Source: Streptomyces sp. TG1A-60 (GTDB lineage: Bacteria > Actinomycetota > Actinomycetes > Streptomycetales > Streptomycetaceae). From it: 64,000 nt of DNA. Numbering within the stretch: the stretch's first letter is position 1; every line of letters begins with the position of its first letter. Position numbers and translations under genes: made by a program. Below, in pieces: positions 1-8,916 of the stretch. Below the pieces are notes generated by a model. The model did not search any database. It was not told the DNA's origin and was given only the letters and a program-made list of their open reading frames with translations. The stretch is from the NCBI RefSeq assembly GCF_037201975.1, contig NZ_CP147520.1, positions 6,262,001 through 6,326,000 of the forward strand, written 5' to 3'.

Positions 1-437
1 TCTGTGTCCGCAACTCCGGTGCCCTGGTGGTGTCCGAGGGCGTGGGCGACCACGGCTGCGAGTACATGACCGGCGGCCACGCGGTCGTCCTCGGCGAGAC
101 GGGCCGCAACTTCGCGGCCGGCATGTCGGGCGGCATCGCGTACGTCATCGACCTGAACCGCGACAACGTCAACGCCGGCAACGTGGGCGCCGTCGAGGCC
201 CTGTCCGACGACGACAAGCAGTGGCTGCACGACGTGGTGCGCCGCCACGCCGAGGAGACCGGCTCGACGGTCGCCGAGAAGCTGCTCGCCGAGTGGCCCG
301 TCGCCGTGGAGCGCTTCAGCAAGATCATCCCCAGTACGTACAAGGCTGTGCTCGCCGCCAAGGCCGCCGCCGAGCAGGCCGGTCTCTCCGAGACCGAGAT
401 CACCGAGAAGATGATGGAGGCGGCGATCAATGGCTGA
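1..437 (+). CDS. gltB: Glutamate synthase large subunit, C-terminal end (partial)
   Basis: Only the C-terminal end (about 144 residues) lies in the window; the 5' part is off the left edge. The reading frame enters at base 3. It shows the V-R-N-S-G-A and GVGDHGCEYMTGG motifs of the C-terminal beta-helix domain of the GOGAT alpha subunit. The enzyme makes two glutamates from glutamine and 2-oxoglutarate using NADPH, together with GltD. The stop overlaps the gltD start by 8 bases (ATGGCTGA), so the two subunits are translationally coupled. The family assignment is firm; nothing can be said about the missing glutaminase domain. Confidence 0.95.
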   Translation, partial: CVRNSGALVVSEGVGDHGCEYMTGGHAVVLGETGRNFAAGMSGGIAYVIDLNRDNVNAGNVGAVEALSDDDKQWLHDVVRRHAEETGSTVAEKLLAEWPVAVERFSKIIPSTYKAVLAAKAAAEQAGLSETEITEKMMEAAING

Positions 438-1893
438 CCCGAAGGGCTTCCTCAACCACGGGCGCGAGGTCGCCAGGTCCCGCCCCGTCGACGTACGCCT
501 GAAGGACTGGAACGAGGTCTACGTCCCCGGCTCCCTGCTGCCGATCATCAGCAAGCAGGCCAGCCGCTGCATGGACTGCGGCATCCCGTTCTGCCACAAC
601 GGCTGTCCGCTCGGGAACCTCATCCCCGAGTGGAACGACTACGCCTACCGCGAGGACTGGGAGGCGGCGTCGGAGCGGCTGCACGCGACGAACGACTTCC
701 CGGAGTTCACCGGCCGCCTGTGCCCCGCTCCGTGCGAGTCGGCGTGTGTCCTCGGCATCAACCAGCCGGCCGTCACCATCAAGAACGTCGAGGTCTCGAT
801 CATCGACAAGGCGTGGGACAGCGGTGATGTCGCGCCGCAGATCCCGGAGCGCCTGTCCGGCAAGACGGTCGCGGTCATCGGCTCGGGCCCGGCGGGCCTG
901 GCGGCGGCGCAGCAGCTGACGCGGGCCGGCCACACGGTCGCCGTGTACGAGCGCGCCGACCGCGTCGGCGGTCTGCTGCGCTACGGCATCCCCGAGTTCA
1001 AGATGGAGAAGCGGCACATCAACCGCCGTACCGAGCAGATGCGCGCGGAGGGCACCCGCTTCCGTACGGGCATCGAGATCGGCCGCGACCTCAAGGCGAC
1101 GGACCTGAAGAAGCGGTACGACGCCGTCGTCATCGCGGCCGGCGCCACCACGGCCCGTGACCTCACGGTCCCCGGCCGCGAGCTGACCGGCATCCACCAG
1201 GCCATGGAGTACCTGCCCCTGGCCAACAAGGTCCAGGAGGGCGACTTCGTGGCGCCCCCCATCACGGCCGAGGGCAAGCACGTCGTCGTCATCGGCGGCG
1301 GCGACACGGGCGCGGACTGCGTGGGCACCGCCCACCGCCAGGGCGCGGCCTCCGTCACGCAGCTGGAGATCATGCCCAGGCCCGGCGACGACCGTGACCC
1401 GGTCTCCCAGCCCTGGCCGACCTTCCCGATGCTCTACAAGGTCACCTCGGCCCACGAGGAGGGCGGCGAGCGGGTCTACTCCGTCTCCACCACCCACTTC
1501 GAGGGCGACGAGGACGGCAACGTCCAGTGGCTGCACCTCACCGAGGTCGAGTTCATCGACGGCAGGCTGACCCCGAAGCCGGGCACGGAGCACAAGATCC
1601 CCGCCCAGCTGGTCACCCTCGCCATGGGCTTCACGGGCACCGACCGCGAGAACGGCCTGGTCGAGCAGTTCGGCCTGGAGCTCGACGAGCGGGGCAACAT
1701 CGCCCGCGACGCCGACTTCCAGACCAACGTGCCGGGTGTCTTCGTGGCCGGTGACGCCGGCCGCGGGCAGTCGCTCATCGTGTGGGCGATCGCGGAAGGC
1801 CGCTCGGCGGCCCGTGGCTGCGACCGCTTCCTCACGGGCGCGAGCGACCTGCCCGCACCGATCCGTCCCACGGACCGCGCCCTGATGGCCTGA
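430..1893 (+). CDS. gltD: Glutamate synthase (NADPH) small subunit
   Basis: 487 residues, the usual GltD length. The N-terminal domain has two cysteine clusters, C47/C50/C55/C59 and C98/C102/C106, which bind the low-potential 4Fe-4S clusters. An FAD-binding GSGPAG motif follows at 151-156, and an NADPH-binding GGGDTG motif near residue 290. The protein passes electrons from NADPH to the large subunit for ammonia assimilation in the cytosol. It starts at an ATG inside the last codons of gltB. Two tandem mini-hairpins and a large inverted repeat lie downstream and probably end the transcript. Confidence 0.97.
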   Translation: MADPKGFLNHGREVARSRPVDVRLKDWNEVYVPGSLLPIISKQASRCMDCGIPFCHNGCPLGNLIPEWNDYAYREDWEAASERLHATNDFPEFTGRLCPAPCESACVLGINQPAVTIKNVEVSIIDKAWDSGDVAPQIPERLSGKTVAVIGSGPAGLAAAQQLTRAGHTVAVYERADRVGGLLRYGIPEFKMEKRHINRRTEQMRAEGTRFRTGIEIGRDLKATDLKKRYDAVVIAAGATTARDLTVPGRELTGIHQAMEYLPLANKVQEGDFVAPPITAEGKHVVVIGGGDTGADCVGTAHRQGAASVTQLEIMPRPGDDRDPVSQPWPTFPMLYKVTSAHEEGGERVYSVSTTHFEGDEDGNVQWLHLTEVEFIDGRLTPKPGTEHKIPAQLVTLAMGFTGTDRENGLVEQFGLELDERGNIARDADFQTNVPGVFVAGDAGRGQSLIVWAIAEGRSAARGCDRFLTGASDLPAPIRPTDRALMA

Positions 1894-1899
1894 CGGCTC

Positions 1900-1931
1900 A
1901 GAGGGCCTTCGGGCCAGAGGGCCTTCGGGCC
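1900..1931 (+). repeat. Tandem 16-bp repeat of TTCG mini-hairpins
   Basis: Two exact head-to-tail copies of AGAGGGCCTTCGGGCC sit a few bases after the gltD stop. Each copy folds as GGCC-TTCG-GGCC. A decayed third copy (AGAGGTTCGG) follows. The placement suggests mRNA 3'-end protection or termination. Confidence 0.7.
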
Positions 1932-2009
1932 AGAGGTTCGGAGAGGTTCAGCACGGTGACCTGAGGGTCACCCTCCACACGTCCCGTACAACGGCGTACG
2001 GAACACAGA

Positions 2010-2056
2010 CGGCGCCTGCCCGCCAGTCCCCGACCGGACGACTGGGCAGGCGCCGT
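2010..2056. terminator. Bidirectional terminator-like hairpin between gltD and the rhomboid gene
   Basis: GGCGCCTGCCC at 2011-2021 pairs with GGGCAGGCGCC at 2044-2054, an 11-bp perfect stem with a 22-base loop. It sits between convergent gltD (+) and the rhomboid gene (-). There is no clear T-tract, as is common for Streptomyces terminators. Confidence 0.65.
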
Positions 2057-2083
2057 CGCATGTGCGGGCGCCGCGGGGGCCGC

Positions 2084-3013
2084 TCAGCCCGTCATCGCCG
2101 AGACCTTCCCCACTGCCAGCACCACCAACAGGGCCGACACCGCCACGCACGCCCCCGCCTGCACGAGTACCCGCCGCCGGTCCCGGGGCGCGTACGCGAA
2201 CGCGAGCGCCACGGCCCCGCCTGTCAGCAGCCCCCCGAGGTGCCCCTGCCAGGAGGTGACCACCGCGGAGATGACCAGCCACACCAGCAGGCCGGCCATG
2301 AAGCGGTTGATCCCGCTCGGATCGGCCCCCAACCGGCGGGCCAGGACGTAGTACGCGGTGCAGACGCCGAAGATCGCGCCGGAGGCGCCCACCGTGCTGG
2401 TGTCGGGGGCGAGGAGGAGGACGAGGACGGAGCCGCCGAGGGCGGACAGCAGGTACAGGCTCAGGTAGCGGGCGCGGCCGAGCTGCAGTTCGACGATCCG
2501 GCCGACGTTCCACAGCGTGACCATGTTCATCACGATGTGGAGGATGCCGAAGGTGCCCTCGGTGGGCGGGATGTGGAGGAAGGCGCCGGTGAGGAGGCGG
2601 TACCACTCGCCGTCGATCACGCCCTCAGCCTGGAAGCCGGCCGGATAGGCGCTCTGCCAGACGTAGCGGAGGCCGTCCGGGCCGGCCAGGCCCCGGCCCA
2701 GCATCGCGAAGCCGTCCACGATCTCCGGGCGGAGCAGTTCGGCGACGTAGGCCACGACGTTCAGGCCGATCAGGACGTACGTCACCAGCGGCACCGTCGA
2801 GATCCGGCCGCCGAAGACCGTGCGGGCCTGACGGACCGCCCGCGCGCCCTCCTTCACACACTCCGGGCACTGGTGGCCCACGGCCGCGTCCCGCATGCAG
2901 TCCGGGCAGATGAACCGCTCGCAACGGGTGCAGCGGACGTACGACTCCACGCTCGGATGCCGGTAGCAGGTGCTGACGGCGGGCTCGGACGACGACGGGG
3001 ACTCGGGTTCCAC
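2084..3013 (-). CDS. Rhomboid-family intramembrane serine protease with N-terminal zinc finger
   Basis: 309 residues from a GTG start at 3013. This start has AAGGAG six bases upstream; the open frame extends further but without a comparable site. The N-terminus (about residues 16-52) is a Cys/His-rich B-box-like zinc finger: C16, H19, C28, C31, C36, C39, H47, C49, C52. Six or so membrane segments follow. The catalytic pair is visible: Ser211 in GASGAIFG and His258 in GHLGG, plus the conserved Asn163 in the H-x-x-x-N stretch of the second transmembrane helix. Rhomboids cleave transmembrane segments of membrane proteins. The substrate cannot be told from the sequence. The gene is monocistronic and convergent with gltD. 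Confidence 0.9.
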   Translation of the reverse strand: MEPESPSSSEPAVSTCYRHPSVESYVRCTRCERFICPDCMRDAAVGHQCPECVKEGARAVRQARTVFGGRISTVPLVTYVLIGLNVVAYVAELLRPEIVDGFAMLGRGLAGPDGLRYVWQSAYPAGFQAEGVIDGEWYRLLTGAFLHIPPTEGTFGILHIVMNMVTLWNVGRIVELQLGRARYLSLYLLSALGGSVLVLLLAPDTSTVGASGAIFGVCTAYYVLARRLGADPSGINRFMAGLLVWLVISAVVTSWQGHLGGLLTGGAVALAFAYAPRDRRRVLVQAGACVAVSALLVVLAVGKVSAMTG

Positions 3014-3202
3014 GGCCGGCTCCTTGTGGGTGTGGGGCTGATGACGAGCCGGTGGGGACGGCGGCGAACAAAATAGCGAACAGCCGGGTGGCAGGGGTTC
3101 GGGGGGTGCCGTGGTGGAAGCAACTCCGCCACGGCACCGCCGTGACCCCGTAATCTCGGCCTCCCACCGATATACCGCCCCGCACGCCAGGAGGGCCCCC
3201 GC

Positions 3203-3922
3203 ATGCCCGCGATCAGCCTCAGCAAGGTGCGGGAAACCGCGCCCGCGCTCGTCGGTCTCTACGAGGCCGCCGGAATCTCCCTCGACAAACACGGGCTGAA
3301 AGGGCAGCGGGCCGCCGTCTACCTCGTGGTCGACCACAGTGGCTCCATGCGGCCGTACTACAAGGACGGCAGTGTGCAGGCCCTCGCCGATCGTGTGCTC
3401 GGACTGTCAGCGCAGTTCGACGACGACGGGAGTGTGCCGGTGGTCTTCTTCTCCACCGGGGTCGACGCCGTCACGGAGATCGGCCTCGCCGACCACCACG
3501 GCCGGATCGAGCGCATCGTGTCCGGGCTGGGGCACATGGGGAAGACGAACTACCACCTGGCGATGGACGCCGTCATCGACCACTACCTCGACCGCGCGGC
3601 CGGGGACCCGGCCTTCGTGGTGTTCCAGACGGACGGTGGGCCGACCAGCAAGCTCGCCGCCGAACGGTATGTGTGCAAGGCGGCGAGGCTGCCGTTGTTC
3701 TGGCAGTTCATCGGCTTCGGTGATCCGGACAGCAAGCAGTTCGACTTCCTGCGCGGGCTCGACGAGTTGGCGGTGCCGGGGAAGCGGGTCGTCGACAACG
3801 CCGGGTTTTTCCATGCCGGTTCGGATCCGGGAGCCGTCTCCGACGCGGAGTTGTACGACCGCCTGTTGGGGGAGTTCCCGAGTTGGCTGGCGGGGGCGCG
3901 GGCCCGGGAAATCGTCCGGTGA
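3203..3922 (+). CDS. VWA-domain protein, TerF-like
   Basis: 239 residues, almost entirely one von Willebrand A domain. The MIDAS metal site begins with D44-H-S-G-S48 and is completed by a Thr in GKTNYH and an Asp in QTDGGPTS. The start ATG has CAGGAGG about ten bases upstream. There is no signal peptide or membrane helix, so it is cytosolic. This class resembles the VWA module of the TerF/tellurite-resistance group, but no other ter genes are nearby and the function is unknown. It is divergent from the rhomboid gene. Confidence 0.85.
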   Translation: MPAISLSKVRETAPALVGLYEAAGISLDKHGLKGQRAAVYLVVDHSGSMRPYYKDGSVQALADRVLGLSAQFDDDGSVPVVFFSTGVDAVTEIGLADHHGRIERIVSGLGHMGKTNYHLAMDAVIDHYLDRAAGDPAFVVFQTDGGPTSKLAAERYVCKAARLPLFWQFIGFGDPDSKQFDFLRGLDELAVPGKRVVDNAGFFHAGSDPGAVSDAELYDRLLGEFPSWLAGARAREIVR

Positions 3923-4014
3923 CGCGTGGGTCGTCGACCGGTTCCGCACGCGTCCCGTCCGCGCCGAGTCCGGGCCGGCGTCCCGACGCCGACGACCGAG
4001 GCGTAACAGCGGGC

Positions 4015-4992
4015 TCACCGGCGGCGACCACCGTCACCGAGGACCACGGTTCGGCACTCGGCCGGGCCGCCCCAGGCCGTGCGCAGCGCTCGGGCCTTGG
4101 TCAGCCACAGCGACAGGTCGTACTCCGCCGTGTAGCCGATCGCGCCGTGCAGCTGGAGGGCGGTGCGCGCGGTGGTGTACGCCGCCTCGCAGGCCGCCAC
4201 CTTGGCGGCTGCCACGTCCGCCGGGTCCAGGGTGACGGCCGCACCGAGGACCAGGGGACGCGCGAACTCCAGGGCCACCTTCGCGTCGGCCAGCCGGTGC
4301 TTCACCGCCTGGAAGGAGCCTGTGGGTACGCCGAACTGGGTGCGCTGCCCGACGTACGCCACCGTCCGGTCCAGGAGGGCGAGGCCGACGCCGAGGGCCT
4401 GGGCGGCCACCGCGAGACGGGCCCGGGTGAGGGCTTGGGCGACGGCTGATGGGTTCGTGGCGAGGAGTTCGCCGCCGGGTGAGAGAGGGGTCAGGCGGCG
4501 GGCCGGGTCCAGGGAGGGGCGGATCGCGCCGTGGCCGGGGGAGAGGCGCAAGTCGCCCGTGTCCGGGTCGAGCGACAGGCGCATCGCCGCCGCGTCGCCG
4601 TCCAGCGCGTACGACCCCTCAGGCGCGAGGGTGGCCATCGCCTTCCCGGACACCAGGGCCGGAAGCATGCGCTCGGCCGGGCCCGGATCGTCGAGCGCGG
4701 CCAGGAGAACCGCCGCCGTCACCGTCTCCACCAGCGGGCCCGGCACCGCGTGCCGCCCCAACTCCACGAACGCGACGGCCAGTTCGACGGGCAGGGGGCC
4801 CACCCCGTCGTACGCCTCGGGCGCCGCCAGCGCGAAGACGCCGGCCTCGGCGACCCGGGACCACAGCGCACGCCCGGCCTCGTGCTCGCCCCGCCCCCAG
4901 GCCCGTACGACCGACGGCGTGTCGGCGGCCGTCAGCATGGCGTCCAGCGACGCGGCGAACGCCCGCTGCTCGGTGTCGAGGAGGAAACGCAT
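4015..4992 (-). CDS. Acyl-CoA dehydrogenase small subunit, IpdE2/FadE32-like
   Basis: 325 residues, shorter than a standard acyl-CoA dehydrogenase (about 380) and close to the M. tuberculosis FadE32/FadE33 class. The C-terminal helix bundle is recognisable (QLHGAIGYTAEYDLSLW near residues 278-294), while the N-terminal part is divergent. Its start codon shares one base with the stop of the upstream dehydrogenase (TGATG), so the two are coupled. In mycobacteria such long/short pairs form heterotetramers (IpdE1-IpdE2) in which only one subunit type is catalytically complete. The pairing and steroid role are inferred from length and context. Confidence 0.82.
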   Translation of the reverse strand: MRFLLDTEQRAFAASLDAMLTAADTPSVVRAWGRGEHEAGRALWSRVAEAGVFALAAPEAYDGVGPLPVELAVAFVELGRHAVPGPLVETVTAAVLLAALDDPGPAERMLPALVSGKAMATLAPEGSYALDGDAAAMRLSLDPDTGDLRLSPGHGAIRPSLDPARRLTPLSPGGELLATNPSAVAQALTRARLAVAAQALGVGLALLDRTVAYVGQRTQFGVPTGSFQAVKHRLADAKVALEFARPLVLGAAVTLDPADVAAAKVAACEAAYTTARTALQLHGAIGYTAEYDLSLWLTKARALRTAWGGPAECRTVVLGDGGRRR

Positions 4993-6131
4993 CAGCGCCG
5001 GCCCTTCGGCAGGCCGAGGAGGCGTTCGGCGATGATGTCGCGCTGGATCTCGTTCGTACCGGCGTAGATCGGGCCCGCGAGGGAGAAGACGTACCCCTCG
5101 GACCAGTCGGTGTCCGCCGACTCGCCCTCCTCGCCGAGCAGTTCGAGTGCCGTTTCGTGCAGGGCGATGTCGTACTCGGACCAGAAGACCTTGTTCAGGC
5201 TGGACTCGGGGCCGAGTGCCTCGCCGTCGAGGAAGCGGGAGGCGCTCGCGTAGGTGAACAGCTCGTAGGCGCGGGCACCGATCAGCGCGTCGGCCACGCG
5301 GTCATGCTCGGCGGCGGGACGGCCCCGTGCCTGCCAGAGCTCGAACAGGCGGTTCGCACCGGCCAGGAAGCGGCCGGGGGAGCGGAGCATCAGACCGCGC
5401 TCGTTGCCGGCGGTCGACATCGCGATGTGCCAGCCCCGGCCGGGCTCGCCGATGACGTCCTCGTCCGGTACGAACACGTCGTCGAGGAAGAGCTCGGCGA
5501 AGGCCGGCTTGCCGTCCAGGCGGCCGATGGGGCGGACCGTCACGCCCGGTGCGCGCAGGTCGAACATCAGGTACGTCAGCCCCTGGTGGGGTTTCGGCGT
5601 GCCCGGCTCGCTGCGGAACAGGCCGAACGCCCGGTCCGCGAAGGCGGCGCGTGACGACCAGGTCTTCTGCCCGCTCAAGCGCCAGCCCCCGTCGGTGCGC
5701 ACGGCCCGGGAGGTGAGGGAGGCGAGGTCGGACCCGGCCTCGGGCTCCGACCAGGCCTGGGCCCAGACCACCGCGCCGGAGGCCATCGGCGGCAGCACGC
5801 GGGCCCGTTGCCCGGCCGTGCCGTGGTCGAAGAGGGTGGGGGCGAGGAGGCTGATGCCGTTCTGGCCGACGCGCCCCGGGGCGCCGGCCGCGAAGTACTC
5901 CTCCTCGAAGATCAGCCAGCGCGGCAGCCCCGCGTCACGGCCGCCGTACGCCGTCGGCCAGTTCACCACCGACCAGTGGCCGGCGGACAGTTCGGCCTCC
6001 CAGGCGCGGTGGGCGGCGAAGCCCTCCTCGGTCTCCAGGGAAGGGAGCGGTTCGGGCGGGACATGGGCGCGCAGCCAGGCGCGCGCCTCGGCGCGGAAGG
6101 CCTCGTCGGCGGGGGAATGGGCGAGGTCCAC
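4992..6131 (-). CDS. Acyl-CoA dehydrogenase large subunit, IpdE1/FadE31-like
   Basis: 379 residues with a complete acyl-CoA dehydrogenase fold. It has the signature AWSEPEAGSDLASL around residues 123-136 and the C-terminal FAD/tetramer motif AGTNEIQRDIIAERLLG. The start is GTG at 6131 behind a GAAGGG sequence. The length is close to mycobacterial FadE31 (IpdE1). It should form a flavin-dependent desaturase with the following gene, acting on a CoA thioester from steroid C/D ring breakdown. It is transcribed away from the ipdF-kstR2-fadA6 genes across an operator-rich promoter region. FadE30 is an alternative ortholog, since the two classes cannot be separated without a tree. Confidence 0.85.
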   Translation of the reverse strand: MDLAHSPADEAFRAEARAWLRAHVPPEPLPSLETEEGFAAHRAWEAELSAGHWSVVNWPTAYGGRDAGLPRWLIFEEEYFAAGAPGRVGQNGISLLAPTLFDHGTAGQRARVLPPMASGAVVWAQAWSEPEAGSDLASLTSRAVRTDGGWRLSGQKTWSSRAAFADRAFGLFRSEPGTPKPHQGLTYLMFDLRAPGVTVRPIGRLDGKPAFAELFLDDVFVPDEDVIGEPGRGWHIAMSTAGNERGLMLRSPGRFLAGANRLFELWQARGRPAAEHDRVADALIGARAYELFTYASASRFLDGEALGPESSLNKVFWSEYDIALHETALELLGEEGESADTDWSEGYVFSLAGPIYAGTNEIQRDIIAERLLGLPKGRR

Positions 6132-6151
6132 GGGTCACCCTTCTTGCCTGA

Positions 6152-6253
6152 CAGACGTCTGACCGGTCCAGCAAACGTTTGACTGCCCCCGGCGAACGTT
6201 TGGTGTCCTGCCTGCCAAACGCTCTCCGGCTTCCCTAACAAGTGTTTGGTAGG
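6152..6253. promoter_or_regulatory. Divergent promoter with five phased TetR-type operator boxes
   Basis: Five related 10-mers lie in a row: CAGACGTCTG at 6152, CAAACGTTTG at 6172, CGAACGTTTG at 6193, CAAACGCTCT at 6216 and CAAGTGTTTG at 6239. Start-to-start distances are 20, 21, 23 and 23 bases, about two helical turns each. The first two are perfect palindromes. The last lies in a longer imperfect palindrome, CCTAACAAGTGTTTGGTAGG (6234-6253). Its core differs at one position from the KstR2 consensus AnCAAGnnCTTGnT known from mycobacteria and Rhodococcus. The likely binder is the TetR protein encoded at 7060-7692. Confidence 0.75.
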
Positions 6254-6266
6254 TTAACGTGCCGCC

Positions 6267-7055
6267 ATGACCGACGTCGAGAGTCCGGCCTACGTCCCCG
6301 GCCACGGGCTGCTCCGCGGACGCACCGCCGTGATCACCGCGGCGGCCGGCGCGGGTATCGGCGGGGCGACCGCGCGGCGCTTTCTGGAGGAGGGCGCGCG
6401 CGTGCTCGTCAGCGACGCCCACGCCCGGCGGCTCAAGGAGTACGAGGCCGAGCTGGCCGGAGAGTTCGGGGCGGAGTCCGTCGGGGCCGTGCCGTGCGAC
6501 GTGACCGACGAGGAGCAGGTGCGGACACTGTTCGACACGGGCGTCCGGCTGCACGGACGACTCGACGTCGTCGTCAACAACGCGGGCCTCGGCGGCACGT
6601 CGCACCTCGTCGACATGACCGACGAACAGTGGTCGAAGGTGCTGGACGTGACCCTGAACGGCACGTTCCGGTGCACCCGGGCCGCCCTGAGGCTGATGCG
6701 CGCGAGCGGTGGCGGCGTGATCGTCAACAACGCCTCCGTCGTCGGCTGGCGTGCCCAGGCCGGACAGGCGCACTACGCGGCGGCCAAAGCGGGCGTGATG
6801 GCGCTGACCAGGTGCGCCGCCGTCGAGGCGGCCCAGTACGGGGTGCGGGTCAACGCCGTCTCGCCGAGCCTCGCCATGCACCCCCACCTCGTGAAGGTCA
6901 CCACCCCCGAGCTGCTGGAGGAGCTGACCGCGCGGGAAGCCCTCGGGCGGTACGCCGAACCCTGGGAGGTCGCCAACGTGATCGTGTTCCTGGCGTCCGG
7001 CTACTCCTCGTACATGACGGGCGAGGCCGTGTCCGTCAGCAACCAGCACCCCTAG
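6267..7055 (+). CDS. ipdF: Short-chain dehydrogenase, IpdF-like
   Basis: 262 residues, the same length as mycobacterial Rv3559c (IpdF). It shows a Rossmann nucleotide-binding loop (TAAAGAGIGGA, a variant of TGxxxGIG), VNNAG near residue 100, a Ser-containing NNASVVG strand and the catalytic Y-x-x-x-K in AHYAAAKAG. IpdF is reported to oxidise a hydroxyl of a HIP-derived CoA thioester. It is the first gene of the ipdF-regulator-thiolase operon and is four bases from the regulator. The ortholog call rests on the identical gene neighbourhood; substrate use is inferred. Confidence 0.82.
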   Translation: MTDVESPAYVPGHGLLRGRTAVITAAAGAGIGGATARRFLEEGARVLVSDAHARRLKEYEAELAGEFGAESVGAVPCDVTDEEQVRTLFDTGVRLHGRLDVVVNNAGLGGTSHLVDMTDEQWSKVLDVTLNGTFRCTRAALRLMRASGGGVIVNNASVVGWRAQAGQAHYAAAKAGVMALTRCAAVEAAQYGVRVNAVSPSLAMHPHLVKVTTPELLEELTAREALGRYAEPWEVANVIVFLASGYSSYMTGEAVSVSNQHP

Positions 7056-7059
7056 GACA

Positions 7060-7692
7060 ATGGACAGCGTGCCGACCAAGAAGAAGCCCCAGGTGACCAC
7101 CGGGCCCGCCGCTCCCGCCCGCCGTCGGGAACTCCTCGACATCGCCGCCGCGGTCTTCGCCGAGCAGGGCTACAACGCCACGACCGTACGCAGGATCGCG
7201 GACAACTCGGGCATGCTCGCGGGCAGCCTCTACTACTACTTCGACTCCAAGGACGCGATGCTCGAGGAGATCCTGCGGACCTTCCTCGACGAACTCTGGG
7301 ACCAGTACGACACGGTGCTCGGCGCCGGACTGGGCCCCGGGGAAACCTTCCAGGCTCTGGTCACCGAGTCGTTCCGGGCGATCGACCGGCACCGGGCCGC
7401 CGTCGCGATCTACCAGAACGAGGCGAAGCAACTGATCGCGCAGGAGCGCCGGTTCGCGTTCCTGGAGGTGTCGCAGCTGAAGTTCGAGAAGACCTGGCTG
7501 TCCACGCTGGAGCGCGGGGTCGCCGTGGGAGAGTTCCGGGCCGACCTCGACACGAGGGTCACCTACCGGTTCGTGCGCGACACCGTCTGGGTCGCCGCGT
7601 CCTGGTACAGGCCGAGCGGACGGTACAGCCCGGAACAGATCGCCCGGCAGTACCTGTCGATGGTGCTGGACGGGATCGCCGTACGCACCTGA
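7060..7692 (+). CDS. kstR2: TetR-family repressor, KstR2-like
   Basis: 210 residues. The N-terminal helix-turn-helix (about 20-65) has the TetR pattern F-A-E-Q-G-Y-x-A-T-T-V-R-R-I-A followed by GSLYYYFDSKDAML. The C-terminal ligand domain is all-helical, with two WVAASWYRPSG-type turns near the end. KstR2 of mycobacteria represses the HIP catabolic genes and is released by HIP-CoA. This gene lies between ipdF-like and fadA6-like genes exactly as kstR2 does (Rv3557c), and palindromic boxes lie in the two divergent promoters of the cluster. A GTG nine bases downstream is an alternative start. Confidence 0.82.
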   Translation: MDSVPTKKKPQVTTGPAAPARRRELLDIAAAVFAEQGYNATTVRRIADNSGMLAGSLYYYFDSKDAMLEEILRTFLDELWDQYDTVLGAGLGPGETFQALVTESFRAIDRHRAAVAIYQNEAKQLIAQERRFAFLEVSQLKFEKTWLSTLERGVAVGEFRADLDTRVTYRFVRDTVWVAASWYRPSGRYSPEQIARQYLSMVLDGIAVRT

Positions 7693-7717
7693 CCCATCGA
7701 AGCGCAGGGGAGTCGTC

Positions 7718-8866
<1,149 letters not shown>

Positions 8867-8875
<9 letters not shown>

Positions 8876-8916
8876 CGGTCACCGGGGCGGCCCGGGCGGC
8901 TGTGACGGTCACCGGG
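8867..8916. repeat. 20-bp direct repeat spanning the convergent fadA6/ipdC ends
   Basis: The sequence CGGCTGTGACGGTCACCGGG occurs at 8867-8886 and again at 8897-8916. Each copy contains the palindrome GTGAC-G-GTCAC. The first copy includes the fadA6 stop and the second includes the stop of the convergent gene. Confidence 0.7.

Noticed and set aside
427..1593. Minus-strand open frame opposite gltD
   Set aside because: Shadow of gltD, with biased composition and no ribosome binding site.
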